A DNA stretch of 64,000 bases, taken from positions 124,001 through 188,000 of the forward strand of contig NZ_JFYV01000034.1 of assembly GCF_000632225.1 (NCBI RefSeq), in the 5' to 3' direction. Numbering within the stretch: position 1 is the first letter of the stretch; each line of letters opens with the position of its first letter. Positions 43,386 through 51,865 of the stretch are shown here, one piece after another. The notes under the pieces are model-generated. The model made no database searches, had not been told where the DNA came from, and saw only the letters and a program-made list of their open reading frames with translations. The translations under genes were made by a program, and so were the position numbers. Origin of the DNA: Sphingomonas sp. RIT328. GTDB taxonomy: Bacteria > Pseudomonadota > Alphaproteobacteria > Sphingomonadales > Sphingomonadaceae.

Positions 43386-44852
43386 CTACCCCGCCTCGCT
43401 CGCCGCCGTCGTCCAGCCGAGCCGCGGGATGGTGATCGAGCGCTTGCCCGACAGGTCCACCCGCGCGACGAACAATTCGCGGCTCTCGATATAGCCGATC
43501 AGCCGCCGCACGCGGCCGAGCGAGCTGGTGCCATAGGTCTCCGCCAGCGCCGTGTCCGACGGGCAGGGCTCGCCGTTCTTCGCGGCGCGCGCGACGAGCA
43601 GGAAGGCGCCGAGCATGTCGTCGGGCAGCGAATAGGCGAGCTCCATCGCCTCCGCCCATTGCGGGTCGGTGACGTCGAAGATGCCGGCCCGTGCCGCCGA
43701 CAGCCGACGGGTGAAGCCGGGCAGGTCGAGCGGCGGCTTTGCGAGGCCGGCCATCCGGCAGCGCACCTGGAAATCCTGGAACAGCACCGACGGCGGGCGC
43801 AGCGCCGAATCGCGATCGGCGACGATCGCCTCCAGCACCGCGGCATAGATCGCCTCGACCTCCTCGTCGGTCTTGTCGGGCAGCGGCGCGAGCGTCGTCG
43901 GCTGCGTCGCCGGCCGCTCGATCGTGTCGAGCAGCTCGTCCGCGGGGACGCGGCGCGGGCGCGATTCGAACGCCATCGGCAGCTGCGGCGCCTCCTCGGG
44001 CGGCGGCGCGAAGATGAGTTGCTGGAGATTTTCCGCCGGGGCGCTCGGCAGCGGCGTCAATTTGGGGCTGCCGCTGCGCGCCGAGGTGGCGACCTGGCCG
44101 ATCTTCACGGTCAGCGGCCGTCGCGACACCGCCGGCCCCAAGGCGAGGAAGGTGCCGCGCGCCAGATCGCGGATCACGTCCGCCTGCCGCCGCTCCATGC
44201 CGAGCAGATCGGCGGCGCGCGCCATGTCGATGTCGAGGAAGGTGCGCCCCATCAGGAAGTTGCTCGCCTCCGCCGCGACGTTCTTGGCGAGCTTCGCCAG
44301 CCGCTGCGTCGCGATCACCCCGGCGAGCCCGCGCTTGCGCCCGCGGCACATCAGATTGGTCATCGCCGACAGCGAGGCGCGGCGCACCTCCTCGGCGACC
44401 TCGCCGCCGGTGACGGGAGCGAACAATTGCGCCTCGTCGACGACGACCAGCGCCGGATACCAATGTTCGCGCGGCGCGTCGAACAGCGCCGACAGGAAGG
44501 CGGCGGCGCAGCGCATCTGCCCCTCCGCCTCGAGCCCTTCGAGGCTGAGCACCACCGACGCGCGATGTTCGCGCAGGCGGGTGGCGATGCGTGCGATCTC
44601 GGGCACCGAATAATCCGCCGCCTCGATCACGACGTGGCCATATGGTCCGGCGAGCGTGACGAAATCGCCCTCCGGATCGATCACCACCTGTTGCACCTGC
44701 CCCGCCGATCCTTCGAGCAGGCGGCGCAGCAGATGCGACTTGCCCGACCCGGAATTGCCCTGGACGAGCAGACGGGTGGCGAGCAGTTCTTCGAGGTCCA
44801 TGGTCACGGGCGCGCCGCGTTCGTCGCTGCCCATGTCTACGCTGACGGTCAT
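43386..44852 (-). CDS. HerA-like ATPase (VirB4/FtsK-superfamily helicase-like)
   Basis: A 488-residue ATPase with Walker A GNSGSGKSHLLRRL at 32-45, a beta-strand DVVQQVVIDPEGD-like segment, Walker B ALVVVDEAQLF near 140 and an arginine-rich TNLMCRGRKRGLAGVIATQR, the pattern of HerA/DUF853 chromosomally encoded helicases. The C-terminal half (after about 270) is variable and ends in a winged-helix-like region (DTALAETYGTSSLGRVRRLI). HerA usually works with a NurA nuclease or another effector; none is adjacent. I chose ATG 44852 before DMGSDERG; the frame is open for another 96 codons. Confidence 0.78.
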   Translation of the reverse strand: MTVSVDMGSDERGAPVTMDLEELLATRLLVQGNSGSGKSHLLRRLLEGSAGQVQQVVIDPEGDFVTLAGPYGHVVIEAADYSVPEIARIATRLREHRASVVLSLEGLEAEGQMRCAAAFLSALFDAPREHWYPALVVVDEAQLFAPVTGGEVAEEVRRASLSAMTNLMCRGRKRGLAGVIATQRLAKLAKNVAAEASNFLMGRTFLDIDMARAADLLGMERRQADVIRDLARGTFLALGPAVSRRPLTVKIGQVATSARSGSPKLTPLPSAPAENLQQLIFAPPPEEAPQLPMAFESRPRRVPADELLDTIERPATQPTTLAPLPDKTDEEVEAIYAAVLEAIVADRDSALRPPSVLFQDFQVRCRMAGLAKPPLDLPGFTRRLSAARAGIFDVTDPQWAEAMELAYSLPDDMLGAFLLVARAAKNGEPCPSDTALAETYGTSSLGRVRRLIGYIESRELFVARVDLSGKRSITIPRLGWTTAASEAG

Positions 44853-44954
44853 TGCCGGCAGCGTGTGGCGTATCCGGGGGCCTCGGGGCAAGCGCTTTGC
44901 GGCGGACGCCGGCCGGACGTGCCGCAGTGATTGCCGGACGGTCGAACGACAGGT

Positions 44955-45533
44955 ATGACCAAATTGGACTATACCACGAAGGACGACCATTTGATGCACC
45001 AAACCCCGCTCGCCGACCTCGCCCAGCGCCTGCTCCGCAAATCGCCGCATGCGCTCGATCCCGAGGAACGGCGTGTGCTCAGCAGTATCGACGCCGGCAC
45101 GATCGTCAGCCGCGACGCCGCCGACGAGGCCGACGCCCACGCCAGCATCGGCGACCAGCTCGCCGACCGGGTGGCGGCGGTGGGCGGATCATGGGGCTTC
45201 ATCATCGCCTTCACCGTCGTGCTGCTCGGCTGGATGCTGCTCAACACCGACGTGCTGGCGCATGTCGGCATGGCGTTCGATCCCTATCCCTACATCTTCC
45301 TCAACCTGATGCTGTCGACGCTCGCCGCGATCCAGGCGCCGGTGATCATGATGAGCCAGAACCGGCAGGCGTCGAAGGACCGGCTCGCCGCCAGCCTCGA
45401 CTACGAGACCAATTTGCGCGCCGAGCTCGACATCCTGCGGCTGCACCAGAAGCTCGACGGACTGGTGCTCGACCGGCTCGCCGCAATCGAGGCGAAGATC
45501 GACGGACTGGCGAAAACCATGCCTTCGGCTTAA
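44955..45533 (+). CDS. DUF1003 membrane protein
   Basis: A 192-residue protein with two membrane helices (SWGFIIAFTVVLLGWMLLNT and PYIFLNLMLSTLAAIQAPVI) and the DUF1003 core LADRVAAVGGSWGFI, then NRQASKDRLAASLDYETNLRAE. The C-terminal part forms a coiled helix ending DGLAKTMPSA. Function unknown. I chose ATG 44955; an ATG at 44994 has AAGGA ten bases upstream and is possible. It is divergent from the HerA-like gene. Confidence 0.82.
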   Translation: MTKLDYTTKDDHLMHQTPLADLAQRLLRKSPHALDPEERRVLSSIDAGTIVSRDAADEADAHASIGDQLADRVAAVGGSWGFIIAFTVVLLGWMLLNTDVLAHVGMAFDPYPYIFLNLMLSTLAAIQAPVIMMSQNRQASKDRLAASLDYETNLRAELDILRLHQKLDGLVLDRLAAIEAKIDGLAKTMPSA

Positions 45534-45563
45534 GGGCCAGGGATTATCGGTTAGAGGCAGTCC

Positions 45564-46307
45564 ATGGCAGGCCATTCCAAGTTCAAGAACATCATGCATC
45601 GCAAGGGCGCGCAGGATAAGAAGCGCTCGGGCATGTTCTCCAAGCTCAGCCGCGAAATCACCGTCGCGGCGAAGATGGGTCTGCCCGACCCCGACATGAA
45701 CCCGCGGCTGCGCGCCGCGGTCAACGCCGCCAAGGCGCAGTCGATGCCCAAGGACAATATCCAGCGCTCGATCGACAAGGCGAGCCGCAGCGATACCGAA
45801 AGCTACGAGGAGATCCGCTACGAGGGCTTCGGCCCCGGCGGCGTGTCGCTTATCATCGAGGCGCTGACCGACAATCGCAACCGCACCGCGACCAACGTGC
45901 GCACCGCGGTCAGCAAGAACGGCGGCAACCTCGGCGCGAGCGGATCGGTCAGCCATGCGTTCGACCGGATGGGCCTGATCAGCTATCCCGCCAGCGCCGG
46001 CGACGCCGAGACGGTGTTCGAGGCGGCGCTGGAAGCGGGCGCGGAGGATGTCTCCTCGTCCGAGGACGGGCATGAGATCTGGACCGCGGTCGGCGACCTG
46101 CACGAAGTCGCCAAGGCGCTCGAGCCGGTGCTCGGCGAACCCGAAGGCGCCAAGCTCGCCTGGCGGCCGCAGACGATGGTGTCGGTCGACGAAGCCGATG
46201 CGGCGACGCTGTTCAAGCTGATCGACACGCTCGACGACGACGACGACGTGCAGACCGTCTGGGGCAATTACGAGGTCTCCGACGAGGTGATGGAGAAGCT
46301 CGGCTGA
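45564..46307 (+). CDS. yebC: YebC/PmpR family protein
   Basis: A 247-residue protein beginning [20 protein letters not shown], the invariant YebC start, with [39 protein letters not shown] and [17 protein letters not shown] following. YebC homologues act as transcription regulators and, in recent work, as factors relieving ribosome stalling. In many bacteria yebC lies directly before ruvCAB, as here, separated by a long repeat-bearing gap. Confidence 0.95.
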   Translation: MAGHSKFKNIMHRKGAQDKKRSGMFSKLSREITVAAKMGLPDPDMNPRLRAAVNAAKAQSMPKDNIQRSIDKASRSDTESYEEIRYEGFGPGGVSLIIEALTDNRNRTATNVRTAVSKNGGNLGASGSVSHAFDRMGLISYPASAGDAETVFEAALEAGAEDVSSSEDGHEIWTAVGDLHEVAKALEPVLGEPEGAKLAWRPQTMVSVDEADAATLFKLIDTLDDDDDVQTVWGNYEVSDEVMEKLG

Positions 46308-46695
46308 TCCTGTCGGGTTCACGCGGAGGCGCGGAGGCGCGGAGGGTCGCGCCCGCGGCTGCGGTGTCCCGCGCCAGCGGGCCGCACTCTTCGTCTGCCG
46401 GATCACGGATTGCGCGTACCGGGCGAAGCCGTCTCGCGTCTTCGCGTCGTCGCGCGAATCCCCCCTGCCCGCCGCAGACTGCCGGGGAGAAGATCCACGC
46501 AGAGCCGCGAAGACGCGAAGAGGTGTCGCGCGCAGAGGCGCAGAGAGCGCAGAGGATCGCCCGGTCCGGGCAAGCGTCTCGCCCGCATCGCGATCGCAAT
46601 GCTGCCGCGCGCCAGAGGAACGCTCCGCGTCCTCTGCGCCTCTGCGCGCCAAACCCTTTCTTCTCCGCGCCTCCGCGCCTCCGCGTGACCATGAT
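46308..46695. repeat. Gap between yebC and ruvC filled with family C repeats
   Basis: No gene is visible. GTTCACGCGGAGGCGCGGAG (from 46318) faces CCGCGCCTCCGCGCCTCCGC followed by GTGACC (ending about 46690), an inverted pair about 330 bases apart. Between them are further short blocks (CGTCTTCGCGTCGTCGCGCG, GCAGAGGCGCAGAGAGCGCA) of the same kind. The right arm ends a few bases before the ruvC start codon. Confidence 0.7.
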
Positions 46696-47202
46696 ATGAT
46701 CATCCTCGGCCTCGATCCCGGGCTCGGCACCACCGGCTGGGGCGTCATCCACGCGGACGGCAACCGGTTGCGGCATATCGCCAACGGCCAGATCAAGACC
46801 GATCCGTCGATGGTGCTGCCGCGCCGGCTGTCCAACCTGCACGCCGCGCTGATCGACGTGATCCTCACCGAACGGCCCGACAGCGCCGCGGTCGAGGAGG
46901 TGCTCGGCAACACCAATGCGCAGTCGACGCTGAAGCTCGGCCAGGCGCGCGGCGTGGTGCTGCTCGCCGCGGCGGGCAGCGGACTGCATATCGGCGAATA
47001 TCATCCCTCGACCGTCAAGAAGGCGGTGGTCGGCACCGGCGGCGCGGAGAAGCGGCAGATCCAGGCGATGATGGCGGTGCTGCTGCCCGGCGCCAAGCTC
47101 GCCGGCCCCGATGCGGCGGATGCGCTGGCGGTGGCGATCACGCATGCGCATCATCTCGCCTCGGCGCAGGGCATGGCACGACGGGCAAGGGTGACGGCAT
47201 GA
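46696..47202 (+). CDS. ruvC: Holliday junction resolvase RuvC
   Basis: A 168-residue endonuclease that cuts four-way junctions in the RuvABC pathway. It starts [18 protein letters not shown], with the first catalytic Asp at residue 7, then [20 protein letters not shown] (catalytic Glu) and [15 protein letters not shown] (C-terminal Asp pair). The stop overlaps ruvA (ATGA). The ATG immediately follows a family C repeat, and no Shine-Dalgarno is evident. Confidence 0.95.
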   Translation: MIILGLDPGLGTTGWGVIHADGNRLRHIANGQIKTDPSMVLPRRLSNLHAALIDVILTERPDSAAVEEVLGNTNAQSTLKLGQARGVVLLAAAGSGLHIGEYHPSTVKKAVVGTGGAEKRQIQAMMAVLLPGAKLAGPDAADALAVAITHAHHLASAQGMARRARVTA

Positions 47203-47810
47203 TCGCGCATCTCAAGGGACGACTCGAATCGACCGGGATCGATCACGCGGTGATCGATGTCGGCGGCGTCGGTTATTTCGTCGGCGCCTCGGCGCGCACG
47301 CTCGCGGCGATCGGCCCGGTCGGCGAGGCGGCGATGCTGCATACCGAGATGCTGGTCGCCGAGGATTCGATCCGCCTCGTCGGCTTCGCCCGCGCCGAGG
47401 AGCGCGACTGGTTCCGGCTGCTCACCGGCGTGCAGGGGGTGGGATCGCGCGTCGCGCTCGCCATCCTCTCGGCGCTCGACACGGCGGAGATCGCGCGCGC
47501 GGTGTCGGCGCAGGACAAGGCGATGGTGGCGCGGGCGAACGGCGTCGGGCCGAAGCTCGCCGAGCGGATCGTCCGCGAACTCAAGGACAAGGTCGGCGCG
47601 CTCGCCTTTGGCGGGGGCGCGCTCGGTCCGGCGGCGGCGGCGCAGGTGATCCCGGTCGGCGCGGGCGCGGATGCGGTGTCGGCGCTGCTCAACCTCGGCT
47701 TCCGCCCCGCCGAGGCGGCGAGCGCGGTGGGGGCCGCGGAGGAGGATCTCGGCCCCGGCGCGACGCTCGACGCGCTGGTGCGGCTGGCGCTGCGCAAGGC
47801 GGCGAAGTAG
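47199..47810 (+). CDS. ruvA: Holliday junction helicase subunit RuvA
   Basis: A 203-residue junction-binding protein with an N-terminal OB fold ([26 protein letters not shown]), two helix-hairpin-helix motifs ([19 protein letters not shown] and [19 protein letters not shown]) and the C-terminal RuvB-contact domain ([18 protein letters not shown]). It overlaps ruvC by ATGA. The next genes are parD and parE, not ruvB, which is unusual. Confidence 0.95.
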   Translation: MIAHLKGRLESTGIDHAVIDVGGVGYFVGASARTLAAIGPVGEAAMLHTEMLVAEDSIRLVGFARAEERDWFRLLTGVQGVGSRVALAILSALDTAEIARAVSAQDKAMVARANGVGPKLAERIVRELKDKVGALAFGGGALGPAAAAQVIPVGAGADAVSALLNLGFRPAEAASAVGAAEEDLGPGATLDALVRLALRKAAK

Positions 47811-47812
47811 CG

Positions 47813-47841
47813 TTGGCGATCTGGCCGGCACGCGCTATCTT
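47813..47841 (+). promoter_or_regulatory. Candidate promoter of parDE (leaderless)
   Basis: TTGGCG (47813-47818) and TATCTT (47836-47841) are 17 bases apart, starting three bases after the ruvA stop. The parD ATG lies six bases after the -10 box, so transcription should start at the start codon. No Shine-Dalgarno precedes it. The geometry is the same as at ccdA. Confidence 0.55.
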
Positions 47842-47847
47842 GGCGGC

Positions 47848-48090
47848 ATGACTCAACTCACCATCTCGATGCCGGACGCATTGCAGGAATGGGTGAACAC
47901 GCGTGTCGCTCAAGGCCGCTACGTCGATGCGGCCGATTATTTACGCGACCTCGTCCGACTCGACCAGCAATCGGACGACCGACTATGGCTGAAGGCGATG
48001 ATTGACGAAGGGCTGGCGTCCGGTGTGCTGGATCAGGATCCGCGTGACGTTATCGCTGAGATTATTGCCGAAGATCCAGACTTTGCGTGA
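47848..48090 (+). CDS. parD: ParD-family antitoxin
   Basis: An 80-residue protein. The N-terminal ribbon-helix-helix segment reads TQLTISMPDALQEWVNTRVA, then QGRYVDAADYLRDLVRLDQQ, the classic ParD/CopG DNA-binding pattern; the C-terminal acidic tail would wrap the toxin. It lies between ruvA and ruvB on the same strand. Its stop overlaps parE (GTGA). ParD normally represses its own promoter. Confidence 0.85.
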   Translation: MTQLTISMPDALQEWVNTRVAQGRYVDAADYLRDLVRLDQQSDDRLWLKAMIDEGLASGVLDQDPRDVIAEIIAEDPDFA

Positions 48091-48389
48091 CTAGATTACG
48101 CACCGCGCCCGCAACGCGACAGGACATTCGTGATATCCGGGGCTATGGCAAGGCCCGCTTTGGCGTTGCGGTGGGGCGGCAGTATCTCGAAGGTCTGATC
48201 ACATCCTTCGATCGATTGGCAGAACGGCCGCAAGTCGGTGTCGCCGAAGCCGGTTTGGGCAACGGTATACGTAGTTTCCCCTATCGCTCGCATCGAATCT
48301 ACTATCGTCTGGAAGGTGAAGATCTGCTCGTGGTTCGCATTCTCCATCATTCCCAGCATGTGCCGAGCGCATTCGGCCTTCACCATTGA
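48087..48389 (+). CDS. parE: ParE-family toxin
   Basis: A 100-residue basic protein of the RelE/ParE superfamily. Landmarks are [19 protein letters not shown] near the start, [16 protein letters not shown], then [20 protein letters not shown] and [10 protein letters not shown] at the end. ParE toxins inhibit gyrase, but some members have other targets. The frame is intact. Start is GTG, overlapping parD; its TGA overlaps the ruvB TTG start (TTGA). Expression of ruvB is therefore tied to the toxin's translation. Confidence 0.85.
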   Translation: MTRLRTAPATRQDIRDIRGYGKARFGVAVGRQYLEGLITSFDRLAERPQVGVAEAGLGNGIRSFPYRSHRIYYRLEGEDLLVVRILHHSQHVPSAFGLHH

Positions 48390-49411
48390 CTGACGACCGC
48401 CTCCTGTCCGCCAGCCGCCGTCCCGAGGATGTCGATGCCGCCCTGCGCCCGCGCAGCCTCGACGAGTTCGTCGGGCAGGCGGCGGCGCGCGAGAATCTGC
48501 GTGTGTTCATCGAGGCGGCGCGGGGACGCGGCGATGCGCTCGACCATGTGCTGTTCTTCGGGCCGCCGGGGCTCGGCAAGACGACGCTCGCGCAGATCAT
48601 TGCGCGTGAGATGGGCGTCGGCTTTCGCGCCACCTCCGGCCCGGTGATCGCCAAATCGGGCGATCTCGCCGCGCTGCTCACCAATCTCGAGGACGGCGAC
48701 GTGCTGTTCATCGACGAGATCCACCGGCTGCAACCCGCGGTCGAGGAGGTGCTCTATCCGGCGATGGAGGATCGCGCGCTCGATCTGATGATCGGCGAAG
48801 GGCCGTCGGCGCGCAGCGTGCGGATCGATCTGCCCAAGTTCACGCTGGTCGGCGCGACGACGCGGCAGGGGCTGCTCACCACGCCGCTGCGCGACCGGTT
48901 CGGCATCCCGGTGCGGCTGCAATTCTATACCGTCGAGGAGCTGACGCGCGTCGTCACCCGCGCGGCGGGGCTGCTCGATCTCGGCATCGCTCCCGACGGT
49001 GCGAGCGAGATCGCGCGGCGCGCGCGCGGTACGCCGCGGATCGCCGGACGTCTGCTGCGCAGGGTGCGCGACTTCGCCAATGTCGCCGGCACCGCGATCG
49101 TCGATCGCGCCGCCGCGGATCGCGCGCTCAACCGGCTGGAGGTCGATTCGCTCGGACTCGACGCGATGGACCGGCGCTATCTCCACATGATCGCCGACAT
49201 CTACCGCGGCGGTCCGGTCGGGGTGGAGACGCTCGCCGCCGGCCTGTCCGAACCGCGCGACACGATCGAGGAAGTGATCGAACCCTATCTCATCCAGCTC
49301 GGCCTCGTCGCGCGCACCGCGCGCGGGCGGGTGCTCAATGCCGGCGGCTGGAAGCATCTCGGCCTCAACCCGCCGGTCGGATCGCAGGACGGCCTGTTCG
49401 ACGCGCCCTGA
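48386..49411 (+). CDS. ruvB: Holliday junction helicase motor RuvB
   Basis: A 341-residue AAA+ motor driving branch migration. It has Walker [16 protein letters not shown], Walker [11 protein letters not shown], sensor [20 protein letters not shown] and the C-terminal winged helix. The start is TTG at 48386, overlapping the parE stop; no Shine-Dalgarno is visible, so it depends on translational coupling with the toxin or on a distant ribosome. The [13 protein letters not shown]-terminus is complete. Confidence 0.95.
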   Translation: MTDDRLLSASRRPEDVDAALRPRSLDEFVGQAAARENLRVFIEAARGRGDALDHVLFFGPPGLGKTTLAQIIAREMGVGFRATSGPVIAKSGDLAALLTNLEDGDVLFIDEIHRLQPAVEEVLYPAMEDRALDLMIGEGPSARSVRIDLPKFTLVGATTRQGLLTTPLRDRFGIPVRLQFYTVEELTRVVTRAAGLLDLGIAPDGASEIARRARGTPRIAGRLLRRVRDFANVAGTAIVDRAAADRALNRLEVDSLGLDAMDRRYLHMIADIYRGGPVGVETLAAGLSEPRDTIEEVIEPYLIQLGLVARTARGRVLNAGGWKHLGLNPPVGSQDGLFDAP

Positions 49412-49453
49412 ACCGGCTAGGTCGCAGGTCAGCTATTTTTCCCGGAGCCTCGC

Positions 49454-49765
49454 GTGATCGCCCTCACCCTCATCCAGATCATCCAGGTGCTGCTCGACGT
49501 CGTCTGGTGGATCATCATGGTCCAGTTCGTGCTGTCGCTGCTGATCGTCTTCAACGTCATCAACACCTCGAACGGCTTCGTCAGCTCGCTCCACTACGGG
49601 CTCGATCGGCTGACCGAGCCGATGTACCGGCCGCTGCGCCGGATCCTGCCCAATATCAGCGGCATCGATCTCGCGCCGCTCGCCGTGCTGGTGATCATCC
49701 GCATCCTCAGCAGCATCATCCTGCCCAATATCGCGGTCAGCCTGATGGCCAACGGCGCGGTCTGA
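49454..49765 (+). CDS. YggT family membrane protein
   Basis: A 103-residue inner-membrane protein with two helices, beginning with GTG and reading MIALTLIQIIQVLLDVVWWI. The central YGLDRLTEPMYRPLRRILPN matches the YggT family, which is loosely linked to cell division and osmotic tolerance in other groups. It is followed sixteen bases later by a DUF167 gene, the same pair seen in many proteobacteria. Confidence 0.88.
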   Translation: MIALTLIQIIQVLLDVVWWIIMVQFVLSLLIVFNVINTSNGFVSSLHYGLDRLTEPMYRPLRRILPNISGIDLAPLAVLVIIRILSSIILPNIAVSLMANGAV

Positions 49766-49780
49766 TCCGCCGGTAAAGCC

Positions 49781-50083
49781 GTGGCGGCCTGGACGATCCG
49801 CGACGATGGTCTGGTGATCGCGATCCGCGTCACGCCGCGCGGCGGGCGCGATGCGATCGCCGCGGGGACCGAGGCGCATCTCGCCGCCCGGCTCGCCGCC
49901 GCGCCGGTCGACGGCAAGGCCAATGCCGCGCTGATTGCGCTGGTCGCCCGGACGTTCGGCGTGGCGAAGCGCGACGTCACGCTGGTCGGCGGCGATACCG
50001 CGCGGCTCAAACGCCTGCATGTCGCGGGCGATGCCGCCGCGCTGGCGAAGATCGCCGCTTCGCTCTATGAGGCCGCGGCATGA
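49781..50083 (+). CDS. DUF167 family protein (YggU-like)
   Basis: A 100-residue cytoplasmic protein with the DUF167 pattern: [17 protein letters not shown], then [20 protein letters not shown] and [20 protein letters not shown]. Function unknown. GTG start at 49781. Its stop overlaps folD (ATGA). Confidence 0.88.
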   Translation: MAAWTIRDDGLVIAIRVTPRGGRDAIAAGTEAHLAARLAAAPVDGKANAALIALVARTFGVAKRDVTLVGGDTARLKRLHVAGDAAALAKIAASLYEAAA

Positions 50084-50946
50084 CCGCCACGATCATCGAC
50101 GGCAAGGCGCACGCCCTCGCCCTGCGCACCCGTATCGCCAGCCATGTCGCCAGTTTCCGCGCGGCCGCCGGTCGCGCCCCCGGCCTCGCCGTCGTGCTGG
50201 TCGGCGAGGACCCCGCCTCCGCCGTCTACGTCCGCAACAAGGGCAAGGCGACGCGCGACGCCGGCATGGAGAGTTTCGAACATCGCCTGCCCGCCGATAC
50301 CGATGCGGCGACGCTGCTCGCCTTGGTCGCGCAGCTCAACGCCGATCCGGCGGTCGACGGCATCCTCGTCCAGCTGCCGCTGCCCGCACATATCGATGCC
50401 GGCGCGGTGCTGCTCGCGATCGATCCCGACAAGGATGTCGACGGCTTCCACCCGGTCAACGCCGGCCGGCTGGCGATCGGTGCCGACGGCTTCGTGCCGT
50501 GCACGCCGCTCGGCTGCCTGATGCTGCTCCAGGACCTCCACCCGTCGCTGTCGGGGATGGAGGCGGTGGTGGTCGGCCGCTCGAACATCGTCGGCAAGCC
50601 GATGGCGCAATTGCTGCTCCAGCAGAGCTGCACCGTCACCATCGTCCACAGCCGCACGCGCGACGTCGCCGCGCATCTGCGCCGCGCCGATATCGTCGTC
50701 GCCGCGGTCGGCATCCCCCACTTCATCCAGGGCGACTGGATCAAGCCGGGCGCGAGCGTGATCGACGTCGGCATCAACCGCACCGACACCGGGCTGGTCG
50801 GCGACGTCGACTTCGCCGCGGCGCGCGCGGTGGCGGGGGCGATCACGCCGGTACCGGGCGGCGTCGGGCCGATGACGATCGCCTGCCTGATCCGCAACAC
50901 CTATGTCTCGGCCTGCCGCCGCGAGGGTATCGAGGCGGCGCTGTGA
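50080..50946 (+). CDS. folD: Methylenetetrahydrofolate dehydrogenase / cyclohydrolase
   Basis: A 288-residue bifunctional enzyme that interconverts 5,10-methylene- and 10-formyl-tetrahydrofolate with NADP. Hallmarks are [20 protein letters not shown] (catalytic Lys in the YVxxK segment), [23 protein letters not shown], the dinucleotide loop [12 protein letters not shown] and [12 protein letters not shown]. The ATG overlaps DUF167, and the stop overlaps marC (GTGA). Confidence 0.96.
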   Translation: MTATIIDGKAHALALRTRIASHVASFRAAAGRAPGLAVVLVGEDPASAVYVRNKGKATRDAGMESFEHRLPADTDAATLLALVAQLNADPAVDGILVQLPLPAHIDAGAVLLAIDPDKDVDGFHPVNAGRLAIGADGFVPCTPLGCLMLLQDLHPSLSGMEAVVVGRSNIVGKPMAQLLLQQSCTVTIVHSRTRDVAAHLRRADIVVAAVGIPHFIQGDWIKPGASVIDVGINRTDTGLVGDVDFAAARAVAGAITPVPGGVGPMTIACLIRNTYVSACRREGIEAAL

Positions 50947-51563
50947 TCGAGCTGTTCGTCTCGACGCTGATCACCTTCTTCGTCATCATCGATCCGCTCG
51001 GCTGCGCGCCGATCTACGCCGGCCTGTCGGCGGGCGCCTCGCCGGTGCAGCGGCGGGCGATGGCGTTCCGCGCGGTCGGCGTTGCGACCGTCATCCTGCT
51101 GGTCTTCGCGCTGGCGGGCGAGGCGTTGCTCCGCGGGCTCGGCATCAGCCTGGCGAGCTTCCGCATCGCCGGCGGCATCATGCTGTTCCTGATCGCGCTC
51201 GAAATGGTGTTCGAGAAGCGCACGCAGCGCCGCGAGGACCGCGCCGCCAAGGTCGCGCACGATCCCGAGGCGGACGACGTGTCGATCTTCCCGATGGCGA
51301 TGCCGATGATCGCCGGGCCGGGCTCGATCGCCTCGGTGATGCTGCTCGTCGCGCGCACCAACGGCATCGAGGCGACGTTGGTGGTGCTCGCCGCGATGGG
51401 CGTGATCCTCGCGCTGACGCTGGTCGCGCTGCTCGCCGCGGGGCCGCTGATGCGGCTGCTCGGCGCGCGGATCGAGGCGGTGATCACGCGGCTGCTCGGC
51501 GTGCTGCTCGCGGCGCTGGCAGTGCAGTTCGTGATGGACGGGTTGCAGGTGAGCCTGCACTGA
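50943..51563 (+). CDS. MarC family inner-membrane protein
   Basis: A 206-residue protein with about six helices. It reads [20 protein letters not shown] near the start, then [20 protein letters not shown] and [19 protein letters not shown], the MarC pattern. Members were once linked to multiple antibiotic resistance, but the role is unproven. GTG start overlapping the folD stop. It ends the yggT-DUF167-folD-marC run. Confidence 0.9.
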   Translation: MIELFVSTLITFFVIIDPLGCAPIYAGLSAGASPVQRRAMAFRAVGVATVILLVFALAGEALLRGLGISLASFRIAGGIMLFLIALEMVFEKRTQRREDRAAKVAHDPEADDVSIFPMAMPMIAGPGSIASVMLLVARTNGIEATLVVLAAMGVILALTLVALLAAGPLMRLLGARIEAVITRLLGVLLAALAVQFVMDGLQVSLH

Positions 51564-51865
51564 TTCTGCCGGGAGCGGTGCCGCTTCCTTCGGTACCGTT
51601 CGGGCTGGGTCTGTCCGAGCCGTCCTTCCCCATACCGGACGCCGGCGTAGACCTGCCCTTCGACAAGCTCAGGGCGAACGGAGCAGGTTCATGCCCCAAT
51701 CTCCGTTCGGCCTCAGGGCAACGGCCGAGAGATAAGCGCGCACCATCCCGCCGTTCGGGCTGAGTCTGTCGAAGCCCGCCTCTCCCCATGCCGGACGTTT
51801 GTGGAGGCCTGCCCTTCGACCGGCTCAGGGCGAACGGTGGGGCTATGCGCCTGCCCGGGCAACCC
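51564..51865. repeat. Gap with two tandem copies of family B
   Basis: No gene is visible. Unit 1 (51596-51681) runs from CCGTTCGGGCTGGGTCTGTC to CAGGGCGAACGG; unit 2 (51751-51840) from CCGTTCGGGCTGAGTCTGTC to CAGGGCGAACGGTGG. Both also share CCCCATRCCGGACG and GCCCTTCGAC in the middle. Each unit is a long imperfect palindrome. The gap is between the convergent marC and the GT-C-like gene. Confidence 0.75.
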
